Shown: positions 17,124-25,705 of the stretch, one piece after another
How positions within the stretch are numbered: position 1 is the stretch's first letter
How the letters are laid out: every line of letters begins with the position of its first letter
Assembly (NCBI RefSeq): GCF_938030145.1
Contig: NZ_CALHGM010000007.1
Span: forward strand, 1-64,000
Source of the DNA: an uncultured Campylobacter sp.
Lineage (GTDB): Bacteria > Campylobacterota > Campylobacteria > Campylobacterales > Campylobacteraceae
DNA length: 64,000 bases
Direction: 5' to 3'
Notes under the pieces: generated by a model
The model's database searches: none
Told to the model about the DNA's origin: nothing
Seen by the model: only the letters and a program-made list of their open reading frames with translations
Made by a program: the position numbers and the translations under genes

Positions 17124-18164
17124 CTAACACTCTTCGTCATAATAAATTTTATAGAATTTACCTTTTTTATCTGCGCCTTGCTCGATATTTTGGCGGTTGC
17201 CATCGATGACTATTTGTATTTTTTTATCTAAATGAATCACGCGCTTATATAAACGTTGTTGTTTTTTACGAGCGGCTTCGGAAATCGTAAATTTATCGTC
17301 GATGAGAGTGTCGCTTTGTTCTTCGTATTCTTTTTTGTAATGATGAAATTTTTTGATCAAATTCGGCTCAGCCATAACCTCATTATCAAAATCATCAATA
17401 TTAAACAAATCATTGACTTTAAAGAATTGTATCGATTTATTTAACAATTCGATTTGATCCACTTTTGAAATTTCAATGTCTTTGGGTAATTTTTCAGTTA
17501 TAAATTTCTTTGTGAAAGACATAAAATTTTGAGTATTGGCATACCCGTCCTTTCGTTTACGCACATGTAAAAAATCATTTATCCAATACTGAGCTTCGGT
17601 GCCTCTGCCCGCATTATCCACGACAGCTACCACATAGCCGCTTTCTTGCTCTTTATTAAATATTAAGCAGCCTTTATCAAGCTTTTTTATATTTATGCCC
17701 TTTTGGCTTTCTAAGTTAAAATTTCCATTTTGCCGTATTACCTTTAAAAAAGTATCTTTATTTTCGGACTTAAATAAACCGATCGCATCAAGCGTTTCCC
17801 CATCTAAAATACAATCTTTAAAATAAACGGTATAAAACTCGCCGCCCTTGATTTTAGGGTGAGTGCTTTGTTCGTAGAGATGCTTGGCTAAATTTATGGA
17901 CTGTTCGTAAAGCAGGTCTTTATTTTTAAAAATTTTTGATACATATGAATACGCTTCGTTTAGGCTCAAATCGCTTTCATGGTGAAAGCGGTAATAATCT
18001 TCGGAGGTAAAGGGGGTGAGGAAATATCTTAATAAAGATATACGGAGAAGATCGTTATCAATGTTTGCTATAGATGATGAAAATAAAATACCGTCATTTT
18101 CAACTTCACTACCAATTAAATGCAAAGAAAAACAATCTAAATTACAGTTAATTATATCTATCAT
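17124..18164 (-). CDS. Nucleoid-associated protein (NdpA/37-kDa family), operon gene 3
   Basis: 346 residues from the ATG at 18164, whose ATGA overlaps the stop of the RelA/SpoT gene; an upstream in-frame GTG at 18179 is less likely. It resembles the NdpA-type nucleoid-associated proteins (PF04245) common in Bacteroidetes. The N-terminal part has LRYFLTPF and 'YSYVSKIFKN'; the middle has FYTVYFKDCILDGETLDAIGLF and YWINDFLHVRKRKDGYANTQ. The C-terminal third is a basic helical segment. Family members bind nucleoid DNA, but their biochemical role is poorly defined. AT-rich and last in a three-gene operon. Confidence 0.75.
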   Translation of the reverse strand: MIDIINCNLDCFSLHLIGSEVENDGILFSSSIANIDNDLLRISLLRYFLTPFTSEDYYRFHHESDLSLNEAYSYVSKIFKNKDLLYEQSINLAKHLYEQSTHPKIKGGEFYTVYFKDCILDGETLDAIGLFKSENKDTFLKVIRQNGNFNLESQKGINIKKLDKGCLIFNKEQESGYVVAVVDNAGRGTEAQYWINDFLHVRKRKDGYANTQNFMSFTKKFITEKLPKDIEISKVDQIELLNKSIQFFKVNDLFNIDDFDNEVMAEPNLIKKFHHYKKEYEEQSDTLIDDKFTISEAARKKQQRLYKRVIHLDKKIQIVIDGNRQNIEQGADKKGKFYKIYYDEEC

Positions 18165-19126
18165 GATCTTGTACCCCACAAAGTTTGTATTAATTCTAAT
18201 TCGTCATCATCAAAACACCAGTTATCTTGAATCGAATGAAATCTATTATTGGTCAATCCCCAAAATATAACAAATATTTCTGGTTGTGTGAGAAGTGGAA
18301 GTTCTGCGTATCGATTCCGATTTTCATCAAAAATATGTTGCAGCTTTATATCGTTATTAGAAATAAAAGATTCTATTTCGGAATTTATTTTTTCTTGATC
18401 TTCTTTATTAAAGAAATTTAATATTGCACGCATTTGTTCAATGGATAGCTCTCTATCAAAATCAGATAATGCATATTTATAAATTTTACCTTCTAATTTT
18501 TTAAGTAAAACATATACAAGATCATTTTTGCATGATTTTAAGTATTCATTTACTTTTCCAAATTCCTCATCCGCAATCTCATATAACGATAATAATCGAT
18601 ATATTTTATGTTTCATTTCGTCTGACAATGCAATGTCTTGCTTATAATATAAAATATGCGCAGAATTAGCCCATGCATGTTGATTCATTGTACGGACTTG
18701 TATTTCAAATATAAAGCTACAATCGTTACAATCGATTAAATTTGGCTTAATTAAGACATCGTAATGATTCGACTGATAATCAAGCTTATTAAAATCTATA
18801 CTATCTTTCTTTTTCTCCTCTTTTTTTATTATAAATATTTCTTTTAAAATTTTATCAACAATATCTAAATCAGATAAGAAAGGGCAAATAATTCTAATCC
18901 CTAACTTATCGGTTAAATCATTATAACTATATGTTTTTTTGATTTTTGATTTTTTTTGTATCTTTTTTATTATGCTTTGTATCTCTTTTACTCTAAAAGA
19001 AATTTCAGCATATAATTCTTCTTTATATAGCCTTTCTTTTAAAAAATCAATAACTTTCTGACCTAAAGCTCTTAATTTTGGTTCGTCATTTTTCCACTGT
19101 TTTGCTATTTGTATTGCATTAATCAT
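18161..19126 (-). CDS. RelA/SpoT-domain nucleotide pyrophosphotransferase, operon gene 2
   Basis: 321 residues. The synthetase-type domain (about 40-165) shows RVKEIQSIIKK (45-55), DLTDKLGIRI (70-79), a G-loop Y117-QSN-H121 and E141-IQVRT followed by WA..AH..YYK. No HD hydrolase or TGS/ACT regulatory domain is present, so it resembles a small alarmone synthetase or a toxic member of that family. The C-terminal half is helical and AT-rich. Its ATG overlaps the preceding stop (TAATG), and its stop overlaps the next ATG, so all three proteins are translationally coupled. Whether it makes (p)ppGpp, ppApp or modifies tRNA cannot be read from sequence. Confidence 0.82.
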   Translation of the reverse strand: MINAIQIAKQWKNDEPKLRALGQKVIDFLKERLYKEELYAEISFRVKEIQSIIKKIQKKSKIKKTYSYNDLTDKLGIRIICPFLSDLDIVDKILKEIFIIKKEEKKKDSIDFNKLDYQSNHYDVLIKPNLIDCNDCSFIFEIQVRTMNQHAWANSAHILYYKQDIALSDEMKHKIYRLLSLYEIADEEFGKVNEYLKSCKNDLVYVLLKKLEGKIYKYALSDFDRELSIEQMRAILNFFNKEDQEKINSEIESFISNNDIKLQHIFDENRNRYAELPLLTQPEIFVIFWGLTNNRFHSIQDNWCFDDDELELIQTLWGTRS

Positions 19127-20160
19127 TATTTTATATTTTTAATTTTAGATTTTATTGTAGCTGTAATTATATTGGTTTTTTTACTCCGTTTTAGTTTTAC
19201 TTTTTCTTCAAAAGAGCCTTTGTTTCCCAATATTGATATACCATTACTAAATTCTAATATTATTTTCTTTATATGAGAATTTATTAAAGTGTTATCTTTT
19301 GTATATGCTTCAAGAGCAAATCCTTTATCCCGCAGATATTGTTCGTATTGATTTTTGTGATCCGTTTCCGACATATACTCTTCTGCAAATTCGCGTGGAT
19401 TTATCATATTTTGATTTTTTTGCAAATATGAATTTAGATCCTGTATATATTTTGTACGAGCTAAATCATCAGGAATACTATCAATAAAAGCTCTAGTATA
19501 ATTATAGAAATTTTTTGTTGTTATTTTGGGATCGGCATAAGGACGACACCCTATAAAATCGAGAAAAAATGAATTTGTGCCCTTTTTATCTTTTATATTT
19601 ATTTGATAATCCATTAATAACCCATCATAGTCTATTTGAAAATCATCACGTCTAATAAATAGGGCTACTTTAAATATCTTTGTCTTGTTTGTAAGCATTA
19701 GATTTTGAATTTCTTCAACATCAAAAGTCCTTGTGGCTGCATTTAAGACAAGTTGTGCTCCTTTATCTTTTTCTAATTTTAATATTATGCAAACAGTCTT
19801 ATCTTGTATTTTGCCTCTTATTACAAGAAGGACTCCGGCCGAATTAGTACCCTTTTGGATATTGAATAAATTTATAGCAATATCTTTAGATAATTGTATA
19901 AATTCATTATCTGTATTTAGTATTTCTTGTGTGCATGTCGGCACGGAAGACCTTACCTCTGTTTTAAAGCAAACTTTAAAAGCTTGATTGCCATTCAGTG
20001 CGGATTTGACCTTGTTTTGAAAGAATACCCTTAATCCATCAGTAATAATACTTTCATTTTCACTATAGTATGGGGCGCCTTCCTCATTTTTCTTATGCTT
20101 GGGTATATCGTGTATTATTAATTTCTCAATAATAAGCTGCGAATAATCAACATTTCCCAT
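19126..20160 (-). CDS. NdpA/YejK-like nucleoid-associated protein, operon gene 1
   Basis: 344 residues. The C-terminal half resembles E. coli YejK: FFLDFIGCRPYADPK corresponds to FFMDFLGASEGLNAK. The pattern of a helical stretch, FAEEY, 'YLRDKGFALEAY' and 'ISILGN' also follows that family, here with a divergent N-terminus. It should bind nucleoid or other DNA. AAGGAG lies 8 nt upstream of the ATG. It is the first gene of the AT-rich operon; upstream DNA (20161-20325) is very AT-rich, with a possible TATACT -10 box at 20241-20246. The pairing of two divergent NdpA-type proteins around a RelA/SpoT enzyme is unusual. Confidence 0.7.
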   Translation of the reverse strand: MGNVDYSQLIIEKLIIHDIPKHKKNEEGAPYYSENESIITDGLRVFFQNKVKSALNGNQAFKVCFKTEVRSSVPTCTQEILNTDNEFIQLSKDIAINLFNIQKGTNSAGVLLVIRGKIQDKTVCIILKLEKDKGAQLVLNAATRTFDVEEIQNLMLTNKTKIFKVALFIRRDDFQIDYDGLLMDYQINIKDKKGTNSFFLDFIGCRPYADPKITTKNFYNYTRAFIDSIPDDLARTKYIQDLNSYLQKNQNMINPREFAEEYMSETDHKNQYEQYLRDKGFALEAYTKDNTLINSHIKKIILEFSNGISILGNKGSFEEKVKLKRSKKTNIITATIKSKIKNIK

Positions 20161-20325
20161 TTTTTCTCCTTATGTATAATAATTTGGTACTTCATTAAAT
20201 AATAAAACAAAAATTTTACTTTATAAAAATATTATTAGAAAGTATAACATATATTAAAAATAATCGGTATATAAATTTATCAATATTCCAAATTTTAGAT
20301 GTAGAAATAAAAAATTGTTTGACAC

Positions 20326-20637
20326 TTACAACCTATCCTCGTATCTTTCGTAGTTTATGCTGTAAATTTTATCGATATTTTCGGCGTTTATGAGCTTTTC
20401 GCTCTCGCCGAAGGCTAAAATTTCGCCGTCTTTTATAAACAGCGTCAAGCTTGAAACGAACTTCGCATGCCGCGGGTAGTGCGTCGTCTGCACGAAGGTG
20501 TAGCCCTCGTCGCCTAGAGCTTTTATCATCTCGAGTAGCTTGATCTGATTGCCGAAGTCCAGCCCGTTGGTAGGCTCGTCCATAAAGATCACTTTCGCTC
20601 CCTGCACGAGCGTGCGCGCGACGTATGCCAGCTGCCG
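20326..20637 (-). pseudogene. 5'-truncated iron/B12-type ABC transporter ATPase
   Basis: Only the C-terminal third remains: RQLAYVARTLVQGAKVIFMDE (in part) is the segment after the LSGGE signature, followed by Walker B, PTNGLDFGN and the H-loop (QTTHYPRH). Directly upstream an in-frame TAG replaces the signature, and no Walker A can be found before 20941. The FecE-like character suggests it once served siderophore or cobalamin import; no permease or binding protein is nearby. Confidence 0.75.
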
Positions 20638-20941
20638 CTACTTTGAAATTTCATCTTTTAAAATTCCGTCTTTATACGGATCGCGCTTAGAATTTTATAT
20701 CGTTGCGTTTTTGAAATTTGCGTCGTTGCGAATAAATTTTTATCTAGGTTTAAAATTTGATGTTGCGTTGTTGCGCTGCGTAAAATTTCAATAACGCGCT
20801 AAATTTTTAAGCGGCGCGTAAAATCAAGCATTGCGCTAAATTTCAAGTTACGCGCCCGATTTAGCTCACGCGGCAAATTAAGCGCGCCGTATAATAAGCG
20901 GTATAAAATTTGCTCGCGCGCTAAGGCTCGTCCCTCGGGAC

Positions 20942-21580
20942 CTAGGCGTATAAAATTCTACCTAGGCGGATCATGTTCGAGCCGCATTTGATCGCGAGCT
21001 CGAAATCATCGCTCATCCCCATCGAGCAGATCTGCGCGCCGTGCGGCACGAGTGCGTCAAAGATTTCGCGTGTCGCCTCGAAGCTTCGCGCGATCTGCGC
21101 TGGCTCGCTAGCGTGCGCTCCGATGCTCATCACGCCGATTAAATTTAGATTTTTGCACTCCTGCTTGATGCGCAAAAACTCCTCCACCGCGCGATTTTTA
21201 TCGAGCCCAGTTTTGGAGCTCTCGCCCGCGGCGTTGATCTCCAGCAGCGTATCTAGCGGATAAGTTAGCCGCTTATTCACGGCAAGCGCGAGTTTATAGG
21301 AGTTGCAGCTCTGCCACAGCGTCGGGCGCAGAGCGATGAGCTGATTGATTTTGTTGCTTTGCAGCGTGCCGATGAAGTGCCACTTTAGCGGCAGCTCGCG
21401 CAACGTCTCGCTTTTGCGCTTTAGCTCCTGCACTCTGTTTTCGCCAAACGCGATCTGCCCTTGCGAATACAGCCCGCGCACATCATCCGTGCCTACGTTT
21501 TTGCTTACTGCGACTAGCTGCACTTCGCCCGCGCCTGCTTTCGCAGCCTCAATGCGCTTTAAAATTTCATCCAGTCTCAT
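20942..21580 (-). CDS. yggS: Pyridoxal phosphate homeostasis protein (YggS/PROSC family)
   Basis: 212 residues, single-domain TIM-barrel PLP-binding protein. Lys27 in VAVSKNVG is the PLP Schiff-base lysine. Further family features are FGENRVQE, WHFIGTLQSNK and MSIGAHASE ending in SMGMSDDFELAI.CGS.MIRLG. It buffers free PLP and affects amino-acid pools; no catalytic activity is known. Its ATG overlaps the rseP stop (ATGA), so the two are coupled. Confidence 0.92.
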   Translation of the reverse strand: MRLDEILKRIEAAKAGAGEVQLVAVSKNVGTDDVRGLYSQGQIAFGENRVQELKRKSETLRELPLKWHFIGTLQSNKINQLIALRPTLWQSCNSYKLALAVNKRLTYPLDTLLEINAAGESSKTGLDKNRAVEEFLRIKQECKNLNLIGVMSIGAHASEPAQIARSFEATREIFDALVPHGAQICSMGMSDDFELAIKCGSNMIRLGRILYA

Positions 21581-22692
21581 TTGTAAAATCCCAAAATTCT
21601 AGCAAAATCATTCAGTACCGTAAATATCATCAAAAGCGCCAAAATCCCCATGCCTACGTAGCTAGCACCCACGAATACCCGCTTTGGCACCGGGCGACGA
21701 AAGATAAGCTCAAAGAGATTGAACGCGATGTGTCCGCCGTCGAGCGCGGGGATCGGAAAGAGGTTGATGAGCCCTAAATTTACCGATATGAGCGCCACGA
21801 GCGCGAGCAAGACCGCCGCGCCGTAATCGACCGCCTTTGAGGTGATGTCCGTAATGGCGACGATGCCGCCCATCTCCTTAGGCGAAACGACGCCGCTAGC
21901 GAGCTTTTCAAGACCTACCAAGATGAGCTTTGATGCCTCCACCGTCTGATCCCATGCGAAGCTAAGCGAGCTTGCGCCCTTGTGATACAGCGTCACGGTC
22001 GCGTTGTAATCGGGCGAAATGCCGATGAGCGGCACTCTGATGCTCTCGCGCCAGATGGTTTTTTTCTCGCCGAGCTTTGGCGTGAGCTGCAGGCTCAGTC
22101 GCTCGCCGCCGCGTAAAATTTCCAAGCTTAGAGGTGCTGCGGTTACTTGCTTTGAGATGTCGTCCCACTCGCGGATCTGTTTGCCATCGATCGATAAAAT
22201 TTCATCGTTTAGCATTAGCCCTGCGCTTGCCGCGGCGGAATTTGGCGAGATTTTGCCGACCTTCGGCGCTAGCTTTTCGACGCCGATGTAGCCCAGCGCT
22301 ATGTAGATTAAAAACGCAAGCAGCAGGTTAAAAAACGGCCCCGCAAAAAGTATGATTATGCGCGCGATCGGGCCTTTGGAGTTGTAGCTGTCGGGGTCCG
22401 CGCTTGCTGCGGCGGGATCCAGATCCTCCTGCCCCTTAAGGCTCACGTAGCCCCCCAGAGGGATCGCGCTGATGGCGTACTGCGTAGCGCCGATACGCTT
22501 AGTAAAGACCTTTTCGCCGAAGCCCACGCTAAAGACGTTCACCCCCACGCCCAGCGCCTGCGCCGCCAAAAAATGCCCCAGCTCATGGAAAAAGATGAGG
22601 AAGCTGATCGCCAGCACCGTGACCATAAAATTTATCGAGTAAAAATAAAATCCGACCGCCAGGATCGCTAGCGTTAAAATTATGCTTTTCAA
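21577..22692 (-). CDS. rseP: Site-2 intramembrane metalloprotease RseP
   Basis: 371 residues. Zinc site HELGH at 36-40 in the first membrane helix, PDZ-like domain in the middle (about 150-240), and C-terminal membrane helices with NLFPIPALDGGH that supplies the third zinc ligand. It cleaves membrane-embedded substrates such as anti-sigma factors or signal-peptide remnants. The start is TTG at 22692 with AAAGGT ahead; no in-frame ATG fits. Operon with yggS downstream. Confidence 0.93.
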   Translation of the reverse strand: MKSIILTLAILAVGFYFYSINFMVTVLAISFLIFFHELGHFLAAQALGVGVNVFSVGFGEKVFTKRIGATQYAISAIPLGGYVSLKGQEDLDPAAASADPDSYNSKGPIARIIILFAGPFFNLLLAFLIYIALGYIGVEKLAPKVGKISPNSAAASAGLMLNDEILSIDGKQIREWDDISKQVTAAPLSLEILRGGERLSLQLTPKLGEKKTIWRESIRVPLIGISPDYNATVTLYHKGASSLSFAWDQTVEASKLILVGLEKLASGVVSPKEMGGIVAITDITSKAVDYGAAVLLALVALISVNLGLINLFPIPALDGGHIAFNLFELIFRRPVPKRVFVGASYVGMGILALLMIFTVLNDFARILGFYK

Positions 22693-23298
22693 ATTTCAGA
22701 CCTTTGTAAAAAATGGGCTAAGCTTACTATGATTTTGCAAATTTTAAGCTTAGATCGCCGTTTAAAGCCTTAGTTCGCTTTTTAAACTTGGCTAGCTTTT
22801 TGAGCTTAGCCCGCCGTCGTTTCGGGCTGTAAATTTAACTAAATTAGGGTGTGCGGTGGATGGAAGGCGTGAGGAATTTAAAATTTAAAAGCGAAATTTT
22901 ACCGCGAAATTTTGCGGAGCGGATTATAAAATTTCGCCGCACGATGCTTTGTAGTGTGAATTGCCGCTATGCTTTGAAATTTCATTATGTCTTGACAAGT
23001 CGTCATACTCTAAAATTTTGTCGCGCTTTGAAATTCCATTATATTTTAAAATACTGTCGCGTCGCCCTGAAATTTTGCGCGGCGGTTTAGACAGAATTCT
23101 GCGCCGTGAAATTTCACGCGGCGGAATTTTATCTTTTAAATTTTATAGGTTTGTACATCGCTGTGCGCATACAGACTAAGCATCTATAGAATTTTGTCTA
23201 GTAAAATTTGAACGTGAAATTTCAAAATTTAATGTCACCGTTATAGGTAAAATTTTACGCTGAAATTTTATCGCTAAAACCCCACTTAAGTGCGAGTT
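22693..23298. other. Intergenic region rich in AAATTT words
   Basis: About 600 bp with no convincing gene. It is built from short phrases such as GAAATTTCA, AAAATTTT and GCGCGGCGG, including a perfect palindrome CGTGAAATTTCACG near 23105. No RNA gene or insertion sequence was recognised. Confidence 0.5.
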
Positions 23299-23460
23299 CT
23301 AGCATCTTGTGATGAAGCTCTGTAGTCCGTTATCCATTGTTTTTACAGCAAAGAGACAATCGCATTTGGAAATTTTATCTCTAATATCCTTTTGAGCTTT
23401 GTCGAGATCATGCTTTCTTGCATTTTCTTCGCCGATTTTTTCTTTAACTACGAAAGCCAT
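23299..23460 (-). CDS. Possible 53-residue small protein after pgsA
   Basis: An ATG 14 nt after the pgsA stop opens a frame of 53 residues (starting MAFVVKEKIGEENARKHDLD). It is charged, helical and Lys/Asp-rich, with CDC near the middle and ending TRC. Codon use looks coding-like, but no strong ribosome site is seen. It could be a real small gene in the pgsA operon or the start of a decayed one. Confidence 0.35.
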   Translation of the reverse strand: MAFVVKEKIGEENARKHDLDKAQKDIRDKISKCDCLFAVKTMDNGLQSFITRC

Positions 23461-23474
23461 ATATAGCCGAAATT

Positions 23475-24029
23475 CTAACTCTTTTTCGTAGCCTTAGCAT
23501 ACGCTGCGACGTATTCAAAGCCCGAATATAGCGTCAGCGCAACCGCGATCCAGAGTAGGGCGTTTGCATAGGGCCACTGCATCGTTAGCCAGCCGATAGC
23601 GATCATCTGAAAGACTGTCTTTACCTTGCCAGCCATCGACGCGGCGACCTCTACGCCGTCGCCCGCCATCGCCACGCGAAGACCAGTGATGAAAAACTCG
23701 CGGATTAGGATCAGATAGATCGCCCACGGGCTAGCGCGCCCGATAAACATAAGCCCTAAAAAGCCCGCAAGCGTCAGCATCTTATCAGCGAGCGGATCGA
23801 TGATGGCGCCTAGCTTGGTCTTCTGGTTCCAAGAGCGCGCGATGTATCCGTCGAAAAAGTCCGTGACGGAGGCGATTACGAAGACTAGCGCGGCGAAATA
23901 ATCGATCCAGCTTACGTGCACCGAGCCTACCATGTCGCCGTTTGCATGGCCTGCTAGTAAGATCAGCCAGAAAAACAGCGGCGCCAGCGCAACGCGAAAG
24001 CTCGCTAAAATATTGGGTAAATTTAGCAT
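23475..24029 (-). CDS. pgsA: CDP-diacylglycerol--glycerol-3-phosphate 3-phosphatidyltransferase
   Basis: 184 residues, integral membrane CDP-alcohol phosphotransferase making phosphatidylglycerol phosphate, the committed step to PG and cardiolipin. The family signature is present: DFFDGYIAR, then KLGAIIDPLADK (DG..AR...G...D...D). Four to five hydrophobic helices. Its ATG overlaps the stop of the upstream reductase (TAATG), so it is coupled to the fabL-like and dapA genes. Confidence 0.93.
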   Translation of the reverse strand: MLNLPNILASFRVALAPLFFWLILLAGHANGDMVGSVHVSWIDYFAALVFVIASVTDFFDGYIARSWNQKTKLGAIIDPLADKMLTLAGFLGLMFIGRASPWAIYLILIREFFITGLRVAMAGDGVEVAASMAGKVKTVFQMIAIGWLTMQWPYANALLWIAVALTLYSGFEYVAAYAKATKKS

Positions 24030-24808
24030 TATTTAAAGGTCGTTCCGCCGTCGACTATGAAGGTGTGCCCCGTCACCCAGCTAGCCTTGCTCGAACATAG
24101 AAATAAACATGCTCCCGCCAGATCCTCCGGCTGTCCCATGCGTCCTAGCGGGCTAAGTTCGGCGGTTTTGTCGCGTACCTCTTCGTAGTTGGTGAAAGCT
24201 CGTAGCGCGTCCGTTTCGATCGGTCCGCCGCTAACGACGTTTACGCGGATGTTTTTTTCGCCGAGCTCGGTCGCGGCGTAGCGCGCCATCGCCTCAACTG
24301 CGGCTTTCGCCGTGCCGTGACCCGCGTAGTTTTCGATATAGACTAAATTTCCCGTGGAGCTAAGCGAGATGATCGAGCCGCCGCCTACCGCTTCCATGCG
24401 TTTTGCGGCTTCTTGTGCGCCCACGACGAAGGCATTTACCGTCGCGGTAAAGATATTGTTGATGCCGCGCGGCTTTAGCCTCATAAATTTAGTGTATCCG
24501 CCCGCGACCGCGCGACCCGAGATGATGGCGTTTGAGATGAAAAAATCCACTCGCGCAAAATCCTCGTCGATCTTGACAAAGAGCTCCTTGTAGGTCTCTG
24601 GCTCTAAGATATTGAGCGCATAAGCGCGCGCCTTGATGCCGTAAGCCTTCTCAAGCTCGGCTGCTTGTGAAGTCGCTAGCTCCTCGTTGGAATTATACGT
24701 AAAAGCGATATTTGCCCCCGCAGCTGCGAATTCCAAAACTATCGCCCTGCCTATGCCTCTAGTGCCGCCGCTGATAACTAGCGTTTTTCCTTTAAATTCG
24801 TTCGTCAA
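24029..24808 (-). CDS. SDR oxidoreductase, FabL-like enoyl-ACP reductase
   Basis: 259 residues, NADP-binding Rossmann fold with GGTRGIGRAI near the N-terminus. The active site is Y-X6-K (NYAGHGTAK), the spacing typical of enoyl-ACP reductases FabI/FabL rather than Y-X3-K of ordinary SDRs. The stretch SSTGNLVYIENY and VSGGPIETDALR match Bacillus FabL closely, so it may reduce enoyl-ACP and be tolerant to triclosan (inference). The start is TTG (24808) directly after the dapA TAA, with AAGGA upstream. C. jejuni has the same gene after dapA, usually annotated only as oxidoreductase. Confidence 0.8.
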   Translation of the reverse strand: MTNEFKGKTLVISGGTRGIGRAIVLEFAAAGANIAFTYNSNEELATSQAAELEKAYGIKARAYALNILEPETYKELFVKIDEDFARVDFFISNAIISGRAVAGGYTKFMRLKPRGINNIFTATVNAFVVGAQEAAKRMEAVGGGSIISLSSTGNLVYIENYAGHGTAKAAVEAMARYAATELGEKNIRVNVVSGGPIETDALRAFTNYEEVRDKTAELSPLGRMGQPEDLAGACLFLCSSKASWVTGHTFIVDGGTTFK

Positions 24809-25705
24809 TTAAAATCCTTTGATAGTGTATTGTTTCATTACGTTTTCTATTTTTTTGAGGTTTTCCGCGCTCGGCTCGCAAAGCGGCAAGCGGTACTCTA
24901 AGCTCGGCGCGAGGCCCGCGATATACATCGCCGCTTTGATCGGGATCGGATTGCTCTCGCAGAATAAAATTTTATTGATCGCGTAGAGATCGTCGTTGAT
25001 CTGCTTGGCTTTTAAAAACTCATTTTGCAGCGCAAATTTCGTTAGCTTCGCCGTGTAATCGGGCAGTAAATTTGCCGTAACGGAGATCACGCCCTTGCCG
25101 CCGTTGCTTAGGATCGGATAGTTGATTGCATCCTCGCCGCTAAGCACGCTAAGGCGCGGCTCGTGCGCGAGTAGATCTACGCATTTATCGATGCTGCCGC
25201 TTGCTTCTTTGACGCCGTAGATGTTTTCGCAGTCGTTAAAAAGCTTGATGATCGTATCTGCGGCTATGTCGCAGCCGGTGCGACCGGGGACATTGTAGAG
25301 CAACACCGGCAGATCTACCGAGCTCGCGATCGCCTTGTAGTGCAGATAGAGTCCTTTTTGGGTGGGTTTGTTGTAGTAGGGCGCTACAGATAAAATTCCG
25401 TCCGCGCCGTGAGCCTGCGCAAACTGCGCTAGCCCGATCGCTTCGTGAGTTGCATTACTGCCCGCGCCCGCTAGTACCTTGACGTCCGTGCCCTTACACG
25501 CATCTACGGCGATTTCGATACAGACGCGGTGCTCGTCGTGCGTCAGCGTCGCGCTCTCGCCCGTGGTGCCTACGGGTATGACCGCGCTTATGCCGTTTGC
25601 GATCTGTCTTTTGATGAGCTTAGCGTAGGTCTGCTCGTCCAGTTTGCCCTCTTTAAAAGGCGTGATCAGCGCCGTCATAGAGCCGATTATGACATTTTTA
25701 TTCAT
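24809..25705 (-). CDS. dapA: 4-hydroxy-tetrahydrodipicolinate synthase
   Basis: 298 residues, (beta/alpha)8 aldolase condensing pyruvate and aspartate semialdehyde, the first step of lysine and meso-diaminopimelate synthesis. Lys166 (YGVKEASG) forms the Schiff base; Tyr137 (LYNVPGRT) and TTGE (47-50) complete the site. Its ATG overlaps the M16 protease stop by 8 nt. Part of the run pyrD-M16-dapA-fabL-like-pgsA. Confidence 0.96.
   Translation of the reverse strand: MNKNVIIGSMTALITPFKEGKLDEQTYAKLIKRQIANGISAVIPVGTTGESATLTHDEHRVCIEIAVDACKGTDVKVLAGAGSNATHEAIGLAQFAQAHGADGILSVAPYYNKPTQKGLYLHYKAIASSVDLPVLLYNVPGRTGCDIAADTIIKLFNDCENIYGVKEASGSIDKCVDLLAHEPRLSVLSGEDAINYPILSNGGKGVISVTANLLPDYTAKLTKFALQNEFLKAKQINDDLYAINKILFCESNPIPIKAAMYIAGLAPSLEYRLPLCEPSAENLKKIENVMKQYTIKGF

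Noticed and set aside
16968..17231. Plus-strand frame of 87 codons with a peptide-like start
   Set aside because: It runs into the antisense strand of the NdpA-like gene, has a TTG start without ribosome site, and its end is composed of the reverse of a coding region.
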